NCBI GenBank assembly: GCA_938002255.1
Contig: CALLAL010000040.1
Coordinates: 43,983-107,982 of the forward strand
From: an uncultured bacterium
Lineage (GTDB): Bacteria; Desulfobacterota; BSN033; UBA1163
Reading direction: 5' to 3'
Length of the DNA: 64,000 bases
This document shows positions 25,669 through 34,885 of this stretch, in pieces. The stretch's first letter is position 1. Every line of letters begins with the position of its first letter. The notes beneath the pieces were generated by a model, which saw nothing but the letters and a program-made list of their open reading frames with translations, was not told the origin of the DNA and did no database searches. The translations under genes and the position numbers were made by a program.

Positions 25669-26319
25669 TTAAAACTCGGGGAATAACATTTCTTTTAATC
25701 GTTGGACGGACGTGAAATGAATGGCTTGCATGCCCAGGGAAACTGCTACATCTACATGAGTCTTCATGTCGTCAATGAAAAGAATCTTTTGGGAATCCAC
25801 GTGTGCCCACTCGATGGCTTTTTCGAAAATCTCTTTAGCGGGTTTTTTGAATCCCACCTCGTGAGAGAGAAACCATTGATCTAATTCTTTTACCACAGGG
25901 AATTTTGAAAGAATGTAATTGAAATGGAGGGGATTGGTATTTGAGAGCAAGCCAAGCCGTTTCCTTCTTTTTAAAGAACGGATGATTTTGCTAACTTCCT
26001 CATTTTCCCAAAAAATGTCGTTCCAGATCGGTTGGAACTCCTCAAAGGAGAGCGTCAGTTGAAGATGTTCTTTAACCAATTGGAAAAAGGTGGAGGTTGA
26101 AATCTTTCCTGTTTCATAATCATTGATGGCTCCTTTGCCATAGTCAAAGAGGTAGGAGAAGATCTTCTTCGGATCCTGGAACTCTCTTGCTTTCGTAAAA
26201 GGGAACAGTTTTTCTGCAATCTGGTAGTGATTAAAGGGAAGGATCACATTGCCGAGATCGAAGAGGATCACTTCGATTTTATTTCGCCGTTCCCCATCCG
26301 GATTCTGAAAGGGCACCAT
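25669..26319 (-). CDS. HAD-superfamily hydrolase
   Basis: A 216-residue cytoplasmic protein. The ATG at 26319 follows GGAGGG and is preferred to one at 26334. HAD motifs are motif I FDLGNVI (nucleophile Asp in ILFDLG), motif II LLSNTN, Lys in GFKKPAKEIF, and motif III FIDDMKTHVDVA. The cap is a small C1-type helical insert (about 25-95). The pattern resembles the epoxide-hydrolase-like/YihX group, which includes glucose-1-phosphate and other sugar phosphatases, but the substrate cannot be read. It overlaps the end of hemD by 41 nt and is last in the heme operon. Confidence 0.9.
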   Translation of the reverse strand: MVPFQNPDGERRNKIEVILFDLGNVILPFNHYQIAEKLFPFTKAREFQDPKKIFSYLFDYGKGAINDYETGKISTSTFFQLVKEHLQLTLSFEEFQPIWNDIFWENEEVSKIIRSLKRRKRLGLLSNTNPLHFNYILSKFPVVKELDQWFLSHEVGFKKPAKEIFEKAIEWAHVDSQKILFIDDMKTHVDVAVSLGMQAIHFTSVQRLKEMLFPEF

Positions 26320-27136
26320 CGTTGAGCCCTCCATGATTAGAAAAATAATGAATGATGGCTCGGGTCAGAGCTGGAATTGTGTATTCCTTCGGTTGAATAT
26401 GAACCTTCAATCCAGCCTTTTTCGCAGTGCGAGCGGTCACCGGTCCGATGCAAGCAATCACGATTCCTTTCAGGAGTTTTTTAAAATCCTCCTTCTTCAG
26501 AAGATCGACGAAGTGATTGACCGTTGAGGAAGAGGTGAAGGTGATGACATCGACCCCTTTATGTTTTAGAAGTCGCCTTAACCGAAGGGTTCCTCCCTTC
26601 GGTTTGATCGTCCGATAAGCCTCTACCACCTCCACCTTCGCCCCCATCTTTTTCAGACCTTCTGGGAGGACCTCTCTTGCTTTTTGAGCTCTTGCCAGAA
26701 GGATCTGTTTTCCCTGGATCCCCATCCTCTTAAAACCGTTGAGGATCGATTCCGCAATAAACGCCCGGGGGATGTAGTCCACCCTGAGGCCTCTTTTCTT
26801 TAACGATTGGGCGGTAGCCGGGCCAATGGCACCAATCTTTAAGCCCGAGAGAGATCGCCGGTTCATGCCTTTTTCTCTTAATCTCTGAAAAAAGAAAGCC
26901 ACGCCATTGGCGCTGGTAAAGAGGATCCAATCGTAAGATTGAAGTCGAGTCATGGCGCGATCTAAAGCCTTCCAGCTTAAAGGTGGGACGATCTCGATGG
27001 TTGGAAATTCAATCACCTCAGCCCCACATTTCTGAAGTTGGGCGGCAAATTCCTTCGATTGATCTCGAGCCCGGGTGATGAGAATCTTTTTCCCCCGAAG
27101 AGGGTTAGACTCTATGGTCTTGGGTCTTTTAGACAT
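26279..27136 (-). CDS. hemD: Uroporphyrinogen-III synthase
   Basis: A 285-residue enzyme that cyclises and inverts ring D of hydroxymethylbilane. The start overlaps the hemC stop (AATGTCTAA), so translation is coupled. HemD is poorly conserved in sequence; supporting features are KKILITRARDQSKEFAAQLQKCGAEVIEFPTIEI at the N-terminus, WILFTSANGVAFFF near 75, AIGPATAQSLKKRGL near 105 and DVITFTSSSTVNHFVDLL near 200, plus IACIGPVTARTAKKAGL. These fit the two-domain HEM4 fold. It lies between hemC and the HAD gene. Confidence 0.93.
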   Translation of the reverse strand: MSKRPKTIESNPLRGKKILITRARDQSKEFAAQLQKCGAEVIEFPTIEIVPPLSWKALDRAMTRLQSYDWILFTSANGVAFFFQRLREKGMNRRSLSGLKIGAIGPATAQSLKKRGLRVDYIPRAFIAESILNGFKRMGIQGKQILLARAQKAREVLPEGLKKMGAKVEVVEAYRTIKPKGGTLRLRRLLKHKGVDVITFTSSSTVNHFVDLLKKEDFKKLLKGIVIACIGPVTARTAKKAGLKVHIQPKEYTIPALTRAIIHYFSNHGGLNDGALSESGWGTAK

Positions 27137-28067
27137 TCGATTGTTGATACATTTCATCCAAAATTTCTTTTGCCCCCTGTTTTAACAGGATCTCTGCCAA
27201 TTGGATTCCAAGGCTTTCTGCCAGCTCAGACGGTCCCTCGATATGATGCCGGATGAGTGTTGAGCCATCAACGGTTCCCACCAACCCATCGAGGTGAAGC
27301 GTGGCATGGACGATTCGAGCATAAGCGGCGATGGGAACCTGACATCCTCCTTCAAGCCTTTTTAGAAAAGCCCGCTCGGCTGTGACGGCAATGGAGGATT
27401 CCGGATCGTTCAGGAAACGGATCTTTTCTTCAACCTCTTCATCACCCACCCTCGTCTCAATTCCCAATGCTCCCTGCCCGATCGCGGGGAGGGAAATGTC
27501 CGTGGGTAGGATTTCCGTCATGCTCTCATCCAAACCAAGCCTTTTTAAACCGGCATAAGCCAGGACAATCCCATCGAGATTCCATGTTTTTAACTTTTTA
27601 AGCCGAGTGTCGAGATTGCCCCTGAGCGGGATCAATCGGAGATCGCTTCTGAAATGAAGCAATTGGGCCTGGCGCCTCAGGCTGCTCGTACCGACACTCG
27701 CCCCCTGAGGAAGATCTTTTAACGAGAGGCCCTCCTTGGAGATGAAGGCATCTCTGGGATCTTCCCTTTTGGTGATGACCGAAAGATGTAGCCCTTTGGG
27801 AAACGCTGTCGGGACATCCTTGATGCTATGAACTGCCAGATCAACCTTTTGAGCAAGCAAGGCTTCCTCAATTTCTTTAACGAAAAGCCCTTTCCCTCCG
27901 ATTTTTGCAAGGGGAGCATCCTGAATCTTATCGCCCGTGGTTTTGATTTTAACCAGAGTGACCCTCAGGTGAGGGGAAGTTTGCTCGATTCTCTCTTTAA
28001 CCCAGTTTGCCTGATAGAGAGCAAGCTGGCTTCCACGGGTCCCGATCTTGAGCTCGGTCAGAGTCAT
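27129..28067 (-). CDS. hemC: Porphobilinogen deaminase (hydroxymethylbilane synthase)
   Basis: A 312-residue enzyme polymerising four porphobilinogens. The ATG at 28067 lies 9 nt after GGAGG and overlaps the galT stop (ATGA). Visible motifs: KIGTRGSQLALYQANWV at the N-terminus, HSIKDVP near 80 (catalytic Asp), GTSSLRRQAQL near 125 (substrate arginines), and EGGCQVPIAAYA near 240, whose Cys binds the dipyrromethane cofactor. It feeds hemD directly downstream. Confidence 0.97.
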   Translation of the reverse strand: MTLTELKIGTRGSQLALYQANWVKERIEQTSPHLRVTLVKIKTTGDKIQDAPLAKIGGKGLFVKEIEEALLAQKVDLAVHSIKDVPTAFPKGLHLSVITKREDPRDAFISKEGLSLKDLPQGASVGTSSLRRQAQLLHFRSDLRLIPLRGNLDTRLKKLKTWNLDGIVLAYAGLKRLGLDESMTEILPTDISLPAIGQGALGIETRVGDEEVEEKIRFLNDPESSIAVTAERAFLKRLEGGCQVPIAAYARIVHATLHLDGLVGTVDGSTLIRHHIEGPSELAESLGIQLAEILLKQGAKEILDEMYQQSNV

Positions 28068-29062
28068 TGAATCGAAACCTCCCTCAGGAATTGTGCACAT
28101 TGCTCCGGGAGGGTGGTATTGATATAGATCCCTGTTCCGATCTCGAATCCTGCCGGTGTGGTCAATTTGGGAACGATGACAAGATACCAGTGATGATATT
28201 TGACATCCGTATCCTCAATGGGAGCAGAGCGAATGATATAGTTATAATCTGGATCGTTTAATCCGACGTACAGTCTTTTAAGCGTTCTCTGAAGCACCCC
28301 GGCAAATTCCATCAGCTCCTCTTCTGTGATTGAAGCAAAGGAGGAACGGTGAATTTTTGGATAAATACGGGTTTCAAAAGGAGATCGGGAGGCAAAAGGG
28401 CAGAGAACGAGAAAATAGGGGGTTTCCTCAACCATCCTCACCTGCTGACGTTTTTCCTCTTCCATCATTCCGCAGTAAATACAATCTCCATACGTATCGC
28501 AGGCGAGTTGGGATTGATAGAGAGGGTTTCTCACATGAGGAGGAACGATGGGAGTGGCAATCATCTGAGAATGAGGATGCTCGAGAGAGGTTCCGGCCCT
28601 CTCGCCGTAGTTTCGAAAGATGGTAATGAGATCAATCTTTCCTGTTTCCGCCAGGGCCAGATAGCGTTTTTTATAAGCCCAGACCGTATTTCTCACCTCT
28701 TCGATGTCCATGGTCGCGATGGTTCGGTTATGAGCGGGCGTTTCAATGATCACTTCGGCAATTCCAAAACCATCCGCCTTAAGGAAGCGACCTTCATGTT
28801 TTCTCTGGGTCGTCAGATGACTCTGGAGAGCAGCGAATTTGTTGGGGACTACCCGTAACGCCCAACTCCCATTTTTTTCGATGGTTAAAAGGGAAGGCGG
28901 CGTTTTGGATTCATTCCCTCTACAGAAAGGGCAATCCTCTCGGTGAGGGGGGAGAGGGGCTTTCTCTCCTTTTTTTTGCAGGAATTGGTCGGGTCGTTTG
29001 GCCCGCTCCGTCGCAATAATGACCCATTCCTTTGAAACCATATTCTGTCTAAATTCTGGCAT
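28064..29062 (-). CDS. galT: Galactose-1-phosphate uridylyltransferase-like (HIT superfamily)
   Basis: A 332-residue enzyme. The ATG at 29062 follows AGGAGGAGG. Zinc ligands are suggested by CPFCRGNE near 40 and the GalT histidine triad by LEHPHSQMIATP near 160, with a later Cys pair CIYCGM. The C-terminus has HHWYLVIVPKL and FEIGTGIYINTTLPE, a tail common in anaerobe GalT-like proteins. GalT exchanges UMP between hexose phosphates; this subgroup may use other nucleotidyl sugars. No other Leloir gene is nearby, and it sits between hemA and hemC with coupled translation, an unusual neighbourhood. Confidence 0.88.
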   Translation of the reverse strand: MPEFRQNMVSKEWVIIATERAKRPDQFLQKKGEKAPLPPHREDCPFCRGNESKTPPSLLTIEKNGSWALRVVPNKFAALQSHLTTQRKHEGRFLKADGFGIAEVIIETPAHNRTIATMDIEEVRNTVWAYKKRYLALAETGKIDLITIFRNYGERAGTSLEHPHSQMIATPIVPPHVRNPLYQSQLACDTYGDCIYCGMMEEEKRQQVRMVEETPYFLVLCPFASRSPFETRIYPKIHRSSFASITEEELMEFAGVLQRTLKRLYVGLNDPDYNYIIRSAPIEDTDVKYHHWYLVIVPKLTTPAGFEIGTGIYINTTLPEQCAQFLREVSIQ

Positions 29063-29063
29063 G

Positions 29064-30362
29064 TCAACCCTCCTCCTGTTCTTCTGTGGATACCGTCTCC
29101 GGCAATTGAAAAAGCGTTCGCAGGGCATCCACATAAATATCGGACAAAGCCTCCTCATCTTTTTGCTTGAGTCGAACAAAGGGATCATGGAGAATCTTAT
29201 TGACAATGGCCGAGGTCATAGCCTCCAAAGATCGTCGTTCTTTTTCAGAGAGATGGGGATAGAGGGAAAGCAACTTTTCCAATTCTTTCTTTCGAATCTC
29301 TTCACATTTTTTCTTCAGGGCGATGATGGTGGGAGTAATCTCAAGGGACTTGTACCAACGGACAAATTTCGCAACCTCTTCCTCAACGATGACCTCTGCC
29401 TTCTGAGCCTCCTGTTCCCTGCCTTTTCTGTTTTCATTGGCTACCTTTTGAAGGTCATCGAGGTTATAAAGGTAGATGTTTTCGAGATCTCCTACCTCTG
29501 GGGCAATATCCCGTGGATCGGCAATGTCGATGAAGAAGAGAGGCTTCTGTTTGCGTTCCTTCATGACCTTGACCATACGCTCCTTTTCGATCAGATAGTG
29601 AGGGGAATCGGTTGCACTGATCACAATATCGACCTTCTTCAATCCCCGATAGAGATCCTCAAAGGGAATGGCCTCTCCATGGAATTCCGAAGCCAGTGAG
29701 AGCGCCCGGTCAAAGGAACGATTGGTCACCCATATTTTCTGGACCCCAGCGGAAAGGAGGTGACGGGCAGCCAATTCACTCATCTCGCCAGCTCCAATAA
29801 GAAGGACTGTCCTTTGATCCAAATTGCCGAAGATCTTTTCGGCGAGTTCCACTGCAACCGAACTGACAGAAACCGCGTTGTCGCCGATCTGGGTTTCGGT
29901 TCTCACCCTTTTAGCCACCGAGAAGGCCCGATGGAGAAGCCTATGGAGGATGAAGCCTGAGGTTTTTGTTTCCGCTGATAAGGTATAAGCGGCTTTAATC
30001 TGTCCAAGGATCTGGGGTTCTCCTAACACCATTGAATCAAGACTGGAGGCAACCCTGAAGATGTGCTTGACAGCCTGTTCACCGGTATAAACATAGAGAT
30101 ATTTTTCCAAAAGGTTTAAGGTGAGGTGGTGGTATCGGGAGAGAAAATCTTTCAACTGCTGGATCGATGTTTCCACCTCCTGTGAGATGGCGTAGATTTC
30201 CACGCGATTGCAGGTGGACAGAATCATCGTTTCCTTCACCGAAGGAAGGGAATGGGCCTCAGTAAGAGCCTTTTCAATCTCCTTCTCCGGGAAAGCCAGT
30301 TTCTCCCGAATGTCAATGGGAGCGGTTTTATGATTTAAGCCGATGATTACCAGATCCAGCAT
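29064..30362 (-). CDS. hemA: Glutamyl-tRNA reductase
   Basis: A 432-residue enzyme, first committed step of C5 tetrapyrrole synthesis. Motifs: GLNHKTAPIDIREKLAF at the N-terminus, STCNRVEIYA near 48 with the catalytic Cys, LGEPQILGQIK near 113, GDNAVSVSSVAVELAEKIFG near 160, LIGAGEMSELAA near 186 (NADPH site), then a C-terminal helical dimerisation domain. It lies 31 nt after the ccsB-like gene and 1 nt before galT. With hemC and hemD it gives an almost complete precorrin/heme entry set; hemB is not in the window. Confidence 0.97.
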   Translation of the reverse strand: MLDLVIIGLNHKTAPIDIREKLAFPEKEIEKALTEAHSLPSVKETMILSTCNRVEIYAISQEVETSIQQLKDFLSRYHHLTLNLLEKYLYVYTGEQAVKHIFRVASSLDSMVLGEPQILGQIKAAYTLSAETKTSGFILHRLLHRAFSVAKRVRTETQIGDNAVSVSSVAVELAEKIFGNLDQRTVLLIGAGEMSELAARHLLSAGVQKIWVTNRSFDRALSLASEFHGEAIPFEDLYRGLKKVDIVISATDSPHYLIEKERMVKVMKERKQKPLFFIDIADPRDIAPEVGDLENIYLYNLDDLQKVANENRKGREQEAQKAEVIVEEEVAKFVRWYKSLEITPTIIALKKKCEEIRKKELEKLLSLYPHLSEKERRSLEAMTSAIVNKILHDPFVRLKQKDEEALSDIYVDALRTLFQLPETVSTEEQEEG

Positions 30363-30393
30363 AAGTGGGTGGGGTCTCCTGTGGCTTCCTCAT

Positions 30394-31224
30394 TTAGGGT
30401 TCCCATTGAGAATAGGTGTGTAATCCTGGAAGGATGAGGTTTACCCCCAAAAACGTAAACAGAACCGACATAAATCCTACAATGGCCATGATAGCTGCCT
30501 TCCTTCCCCTCCAACCGACCGTAAGGCGTTGATGGAGCATCGCCGCATAGAGGAACCAGGTAATCAAAGACCAGGTCTCTTTGGGATCCCACCCCCAATA
30601 TCGCCCCCACGCGTATTCCGCCCAAACAGCTCCTGTGATGATTCCAAGGGTTAAGAGAGGAAATCCAAATTTTAAAGCCTGATAGTTCAAGTCGTCCAAG
30701 ACCTTCAGGGAGGGGAGCCTCTTGACAATGGCCCCCATTTTCTTCTTTTTGAGTTGATGTTCCTGAATCAGGTAGATTACTCCACAACAGAAGGCTAAGG
30801 TAAAGATAGCGTTGCCAAGAAAAGCAAAGAGGACATGAAAAGGATGCCAGACACTCCTAAGAACAGGAGCAAGGGGGAGGATCTCCTTTGGAAGAGCAAA
30901 GGCAAAGATCATGAAGATGAGGGCGATGGAGGTGAGAAACGCCCCCAGCACCTTAATCTTATACTTGAGATTGGCAATCAGAAGAATTCCAATAATCATC
31001 CAGGCAAAGAAAGAAAGAGATTCGTGGAGATTGGTCACAGGGGTATAACCGGCTTCAATCAATCGTGTCAAAAAGGCTAAAGTATGGAAAGCGAAACCAA
31101 GGGTGACCAGTCTCGTCGCCACTTTTGAAAGCCCCTCTTTTAAAAAAAAGATGTAAGCTGAATAACTGAGAGTGGCAAGACAGTAGAGGAATGAAGCGAG
31201 TTTAAAAAAGTAGATGTTGATCAT
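30394..31224 (-). CDS. Cytochrome c assembly protein, CcsA/CcsB-type (HemX-like)
   Basis: A 276-residue inner-membrane protein with about eight helices. It has the heme-handling WWD-type motif near residue 205, GRYWGWDPKETWSLITW, and conserved His residues (HEST-type NLHESLSFFAW, and VWHPFHVLFAF near 125). Such proteins deliver heme to apocytochrome c in system II or flank hemA as HemX. Its place directly before hemA fits either. The diheme cytochrome at 11573 shows that the cell makes c-type cytochromes. It starts 45 nt after the radical SAM gene. Confidence 0.9.
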   Translation of the reverse strand: MINIYFFKLASFLYCLATLSYSAYIFFLKEGLSKVATRLVTLGFAFHTLAFLTRLIEAGYTPVTNLHESLSFFAWMIIGILLIANLKYKIKVLGAFLTSIALIFMIFAFALPKEILPLAPVLRSVWHPFHVLFAFLGNAIFTLAFCCGVIYLIQEHQLKKKKMGAIVKRLPSLKVLDDLNYQALKFGFPLLTLGIITGAVWAEYAWGRYWGWDPKETWSLITWFLYAAMLHQRLTVGWRGRKAAIMAIVGFMSVLFTFLGVNLILPGLHTYSQWEP

Positions 31225-31269
31225 CTCATGGGCTCCGTTGAGCGGTTTTGTCTTTTTCTTCCTTCCATC

Positions 31270-32616
31270 TTACCATTTTTTTGTCAATTGGTGAAATTGT
31301 AAGTTCATCACGAGGTAGAAGAAGGGATGAATCCAGGGCTTCTTTAAGATTCTCCGATAGATGGAAGGAAGCGAGAAGGTCTCTTTCCAAACTCTTCTCA
31401 TCCCTCTTTGCAACTCTTCTGAGGACATGTGAAGGGGCTGATAGACCACATTGAGCGAGTCATATTTCTCCCAATCCTTACAAAAAATCCTCCCTTCCCT
31501 TTCCAACCGCTGGAAGGATTCGGTCCCGGGATAGGGGGCCATGATGAACGTGAGTGCCCAGTCCAGTTTTGAATGGATGCAAAAATCGATGATTCGTTGA
31601 AAAACATCAGGGTCATCATCATCGAGGCCCACGATAAAAGTTCCCATGATGCCGATCCCGTAATCGTGGATTCTTTGAACAGCCTCCTCGTAGTGGGAGG
31701 GGTGATTGAACCCCTTGCCCATGGCCTTGAGGTTTTTAGGGGAAAAGGATTCAAAGCCAATGTTGATGGCCATACATCCACTTTGCGAAAACCCCTCGAG
31801 GAGTTTCTGATCGAAGGCAATGGAGACCGGGGCATGGCCGTACCAGAGGAGGTCATAGTCTTTCAGAAGCGATGCAAGCTCAAGGGCAAATTGTTTATTG
31901 CAGGCAACATTGGAGTCAATGATGTAGAGGAGTTTCCTTTTGAGAAAATAGGGGAGATCTCTGTTGAAAAGAGAAAGGGCTCTCTTAAAAAGAGGGGGCA
32001 TCACCGGTTCTTTTTTGAAAAGGGTGGCAAGCTCCCGGTCGATCTCGCTGAGGGGACGATTTCGATAACGGTAACCAAAAAATTTAGAGACACCGCAGAA
32101 GTCACAGTGATGGGGGCATCCCCTGGTGGTCTCGAGGAGTTTCAGAGGAAAATAAAATTTGGGGTTCAGTAGATCTCTCCTTGGAAGAGGGACAGCAGCA
32201 GGATGGATCAATCGATCTGTCTGATAGATCCTTTTCAACTTCCCTTTTCTGAAGTCTTCGATCAGAAGAGGCCAAGTCTCTTCTGCCTCTCCGATGATGA
32301 CGGCATCGACATGGAGGAGTGCTTCCTCAGGGAGCATGCTGGCATGGACGCCTCCCATGACGACGGGAATCCCTCTTTTTCTGAACTCTCCTGCGATCTG
32401 ATAGGCCCGCGGTGCGACAGGGGTCTGGGCTGTGAGGCCCACCAGGTCAACCTTTTCCTCGAAGTTGATCTTTTCAAAGGCTTCATCCACAATCCTAACC
32501 TCTATATCCGGCGGGGTTACGGCTGCGACATAGGGAAGGTTGAGGAAACCGAGTCTAAAGAGGAAAGCTTCTTCCTTCTTTCTCTCTCTTTCCGGTGAGA
32601 TGAGAAGAATTTTCAT
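31270..32616 (-). CDS. B12-binding-domain radical SAM protein
   Basis: A 448-residue protein. Residues 1-140 form a cobalamin-binding-like domain (DLVGLTAQTPVAPRAYQIA, GGVHASMLPEEAL). The radical SAM cluster motif is CPHHCDFC near 170 (CxxxCxxC), followed by a barrel with FESFSPKNLKAMGK. The C-terminal about 80 residues resemble the DUF4070-like tails of this group. The family includes methyltransferases and ring-forming enzymes of lipids and tetrapyrroles. Its neighbours are ccsB and hemA; a tetrapyrrole role is possible but not shown. It is a paralogue of the enzyme at 51167-52501. Confidence 0.9.
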   Translation of the reverse strand: MKILLISPERERKKEEAFLFRLGFLNLPYVAAVTPPDIEVRIVDEAFEKINFEEKVDLVGLTAQTPVAPRAYQIAGEFRKRGIPVVMGGVHASMLPEEALLHVDAVIIGEAEETWPLLIEDFRKGKLKRIYQTDRLIHPAAVPLPRRDLLNPKFYFPLKLLETTRGCPHHCDFCGVSKFFGYRYRNRPLSEIDRELATLFKKEPVMPPLFKRALSLFNRDLPYFLKRKLLYIIDSNVACNKQFALELASLLKDYDLLWYGHAPVSIAFDQKLLEGFSQSGCMAINIGFESFSPKNLKAMGKGFNHPSHYEEAVQRIHDYGIGIMGTFIVGLDDDDPDVFQRIIDFCIHSKLDWALTFIMAPYPGTESFQRLEREGRIFCKDWEKYDSLNVVYQPLHMSSEELQRGMRRVWKETFSLPSIYRRILKKPWIHPFFYLVMNLQFHQLTKKW

Positions 32617-32713
32617 CCTTCTTTATTTAACTTAAATGGAACCTTCAATACAACCCACCTCTTTCTCCTTTAAATGTCTTTTTGAATTTCAGGAAGGCAA
32701 AGGCTCGGTCAAT

Positions 32714-32936
32714 CCTAACCATTGCAAAAAATTGAACCAAAGGAACATGGGTGAACCGTTCGGAAACGATTCGAGGCGAACCTTCAGACCCATGGGCACT
32801 CACATGTCTAACCCCTACTGGAATTCACTCTTGGTGAAGCCCAGCGATTCCTTTAAGAAATCCAGTTAACCGCCATTCGAAGCGTTGGAGAGTGGTTGAC
32901 CCATGGCCCTTCTATGCAACTTCAAGGTCAATCTTT
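32714..32936 (-). repeat. Dispersed repeat, copy B: decayed minus-strand reading frame
   Basis: Second copy of the element at 25450-25668. In the aligned minus-strand frame it reads AMGQPLSNASNGG, stop, LDFLKESLGFTKSEFQ, stop, GLDM, stop, then LKVRLESFPNGSPM. It lies between the end of rpoD and the start of the radical SAM operon, in a 420 nt intergenic region whose remaining part shows no other gene. Both copies sit in the same strand orientation relative to the genes around them. Confidence 0.6.
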
Positions 32937-33036
32937 AGAAAGAACCGGAGGTCCTCTTTTCGGAGAGAAAAATGAGATGGATTTGAGGGTGATGGGTCGA
33001 GAAGAACTTTTGATCGAGGAATTTGAACCTGAAATG

Positions 33037-34686
33037 TTACGATTCAGTAAAGCTCTTTAATTTCTCGGCCCGGATGGGATGCCTTAATTTCCTCAGCGCC
33101 TTTTCTTCGATCTGACGAATTCGTTCCCTCGTAACCTTGAACTCCTGGCCGACTTCCTCGAGGGTGTGATCGTGTTTTTCGCCAATCCCATAGCGCATCC
33201 TCAGGATCTTCTCCTCCCTCTGATCGAGGGTGGAGAAGACACTTTGAATCTGTTTCGCCAGATTTGAACTGATGGTGGCATCCTGAGGAGAAATGGATTC
33301 TTTGTCTTCGATAAAATCCTCCAGACGTGTTTCCTCTTCTTCGCCGATAGGGGTTTCGAGAGAAACGGTCTTTTTGCTTGCCTTCAAAATCTTTTGAAGA
33401 TGGGTTAAGGAAACGCCCATACGGTCTGCGATCTCTTCCAGCGTTGGTTCCCTTCCCATTTCCTGGACCAGAATGCGAGAGGTCCGGTTCAGTTTATTGA
33501 TGACCTCGATCATATGAACGGGAATGCGAATGGTTCTCGCCTGATCCGCGATGGCTCGGGTGATGGCCTGACGAACCCACCAGGTTGCATAGGTGCCAAA
33601 CTTATAACCCCTTTGATATTCAAATTTTTCAACCGCCCTCATCAGGCCGATATTCCCCTCCTGAATCAGATCAAGAAACTGAAGGCCCCGATTCATGTAT
33701 TTCTTGGCAATCGAGATCACCAGTCTTAAATTGGCCTTGATCAATTCAGACTTCCCTTCTTGAACCTGTTTCTCCCCTGTGGCGATTGCACGAATGGCCC
33801 CCTGGAGTTCTTCTCTGGTCAGACCACACTCTTTTTCCAGTCTTTTAATCTTCCGTTTGAGATCGCGAAGGATTGGATTTCGTTCTCCCTTGACCTTTTG
33901 TTTTCCTCCCGTGGTTCTCTTTGCGGAGGGTTTTTGTCGGCGGGGAAGACCTTCGGGGTTCTCATATTTTTTTAAGTCTTGATGAAGTTTTTCCATTTGA
34001 AGATGCCATTGCCTCAGGAGTTGAATGATGCGATGGACCTGTTTCTCCTTCAAATGAATCTGCTGTAACGCTTCGAATCTTTCCCTTTCCTTCCGGTTCA
34101 GTTCCTCCTGTACCCTGTCTTTCAGGAGTTTCCTTCTCACCCCTGCCCACTTCTTCTGAAGTCGTTGGATGCAGGTTGTCCCGCGCTCAATCTTTTCAAT
34201 GAGACAGAGGATTCTCTTTTTTTGGTGCATCTCCTCTTTGGGGCTCAAGACTTCGTCGTCGATCTCACCGGTGATTTCTCCAACCCTCAGTCTTCCATTC
34301 CGAAGGTCTTTCCCAAGACGGATGATCTCTTTGATGCCAACAGGAGAATTCAGTACGATACGAAGGATTTCTTTCTGCCCCTGTTCAATCTTTTTAGCGA
34401 CCTCCACCTCTCCCTCACGGGTCAACAAGGGGAAAGCCCCCATCTCTTTCAGGTAAATTCGAACAGGATCGACCCCTTTGTGAACAGGACCCGTTACCTC
34501 AACCTCAGGTTCGCTCTCTTCTTCGAATAAAGCCGGGGTTCCATTGTCCGTTTCAATTTCGGGAAACTCCCCAAACAGTTCCATGTTCAACTCGTCAGAC
34601 AAAAGAATTGACTCTTCATTGGAGTCAAATAGATAGGGAGTATCGAGTTCTTGGTCTTCCAAGTTTTTCTCCTCTTTCAATCTCAT
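33037..34686 (-). CDS. rpoD: RNA polymerase primary sigma factor (sigma-70)
   Basis: A 549-residue sigma factor. Region 1.2 is [21 protein letters not shown] near 70-95. A charged non-conserved segment runs from about 120 to 290. Region 2 has [37 protein letters not shown] and the -10-reading [16 protein letters not shown] near 375. Region 3 starts near 410, and region 4.2 has [20 protein letters not shown] near 515. The acidic N-terminus is short, so region 1.1 is reduced. It recognises the ordinary -35/-10 promoters; the sigma-54 factor implied by promoters elsewhere in the window is not encoded here. Confidence 0.97.
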   Translation of the reverse strand: MRLKEEKNLEDQELDTPYLFDSNEESILLSDELNMELFGEFPEIETDNGTPALFEEESEPEVEVTGPVHKGVDPVRIYLKEMGAFPLLTREGEVEVAKKIEQGQKEILRIVLNSPVGIKEIIRLGKDLRNGRLRVGEITGEIDDEVLSPKEEMHQKKRILCLIEKIERGTTCIQRLQKKWAGVRRKLLKDRVQEELNRKERERFEALQQIHLKEKQVHRIIQLLRQWHLQMEKLHQDLKKYENPEGLPRRQKPSAKRTTGGKQKVKGERNPILRDLKRKIKRLEKECGLTREELQGAIRAIATGEKQVQEGKSELIKANLRLVISIAKKYMNRGLQFLDLIQEGNIGLMRAVEKFEYQRGYKFGTYATWWVRQAITRAIADQARTIRIPVHMIEVINKLNRTSRILVQEMGREPTLEEIADRMGVSLTHLQKILKASKKTVSLETPIGEEEETRLEDFIEDKESISPQDATISSNLAKQIQSVFSTLDQREEKILRMRYGIGEKHDHTLEEVGQEFKVTRERIRQIEEKALRKLRHPIRAEKLKSFTES

Positions 34687-34885
34687 GCTACTACCCCCGC
34701 CACCCTTATCCAGTCAGAGGGGACTGAAAGATGATCTCATTGTAATAAATTTTGGCTAACTATAGGCTATTCAGGGTAAAATAGCAAGGAGATTCTTATC
34801 CTTTTGAAATCATTCAACATTCATGCCTTTTAAAAATATCTTGATCGAAACTATCTGAGATAGATGAAAGCGTTTGATAGAAGGA

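Noticed and set aside
31573..32172. 199-codon plus-strand frame opposite the radical SAM gene
   Set aside because: Antisense shadow; the real gene has the CxxxCxxC motif and operon context.
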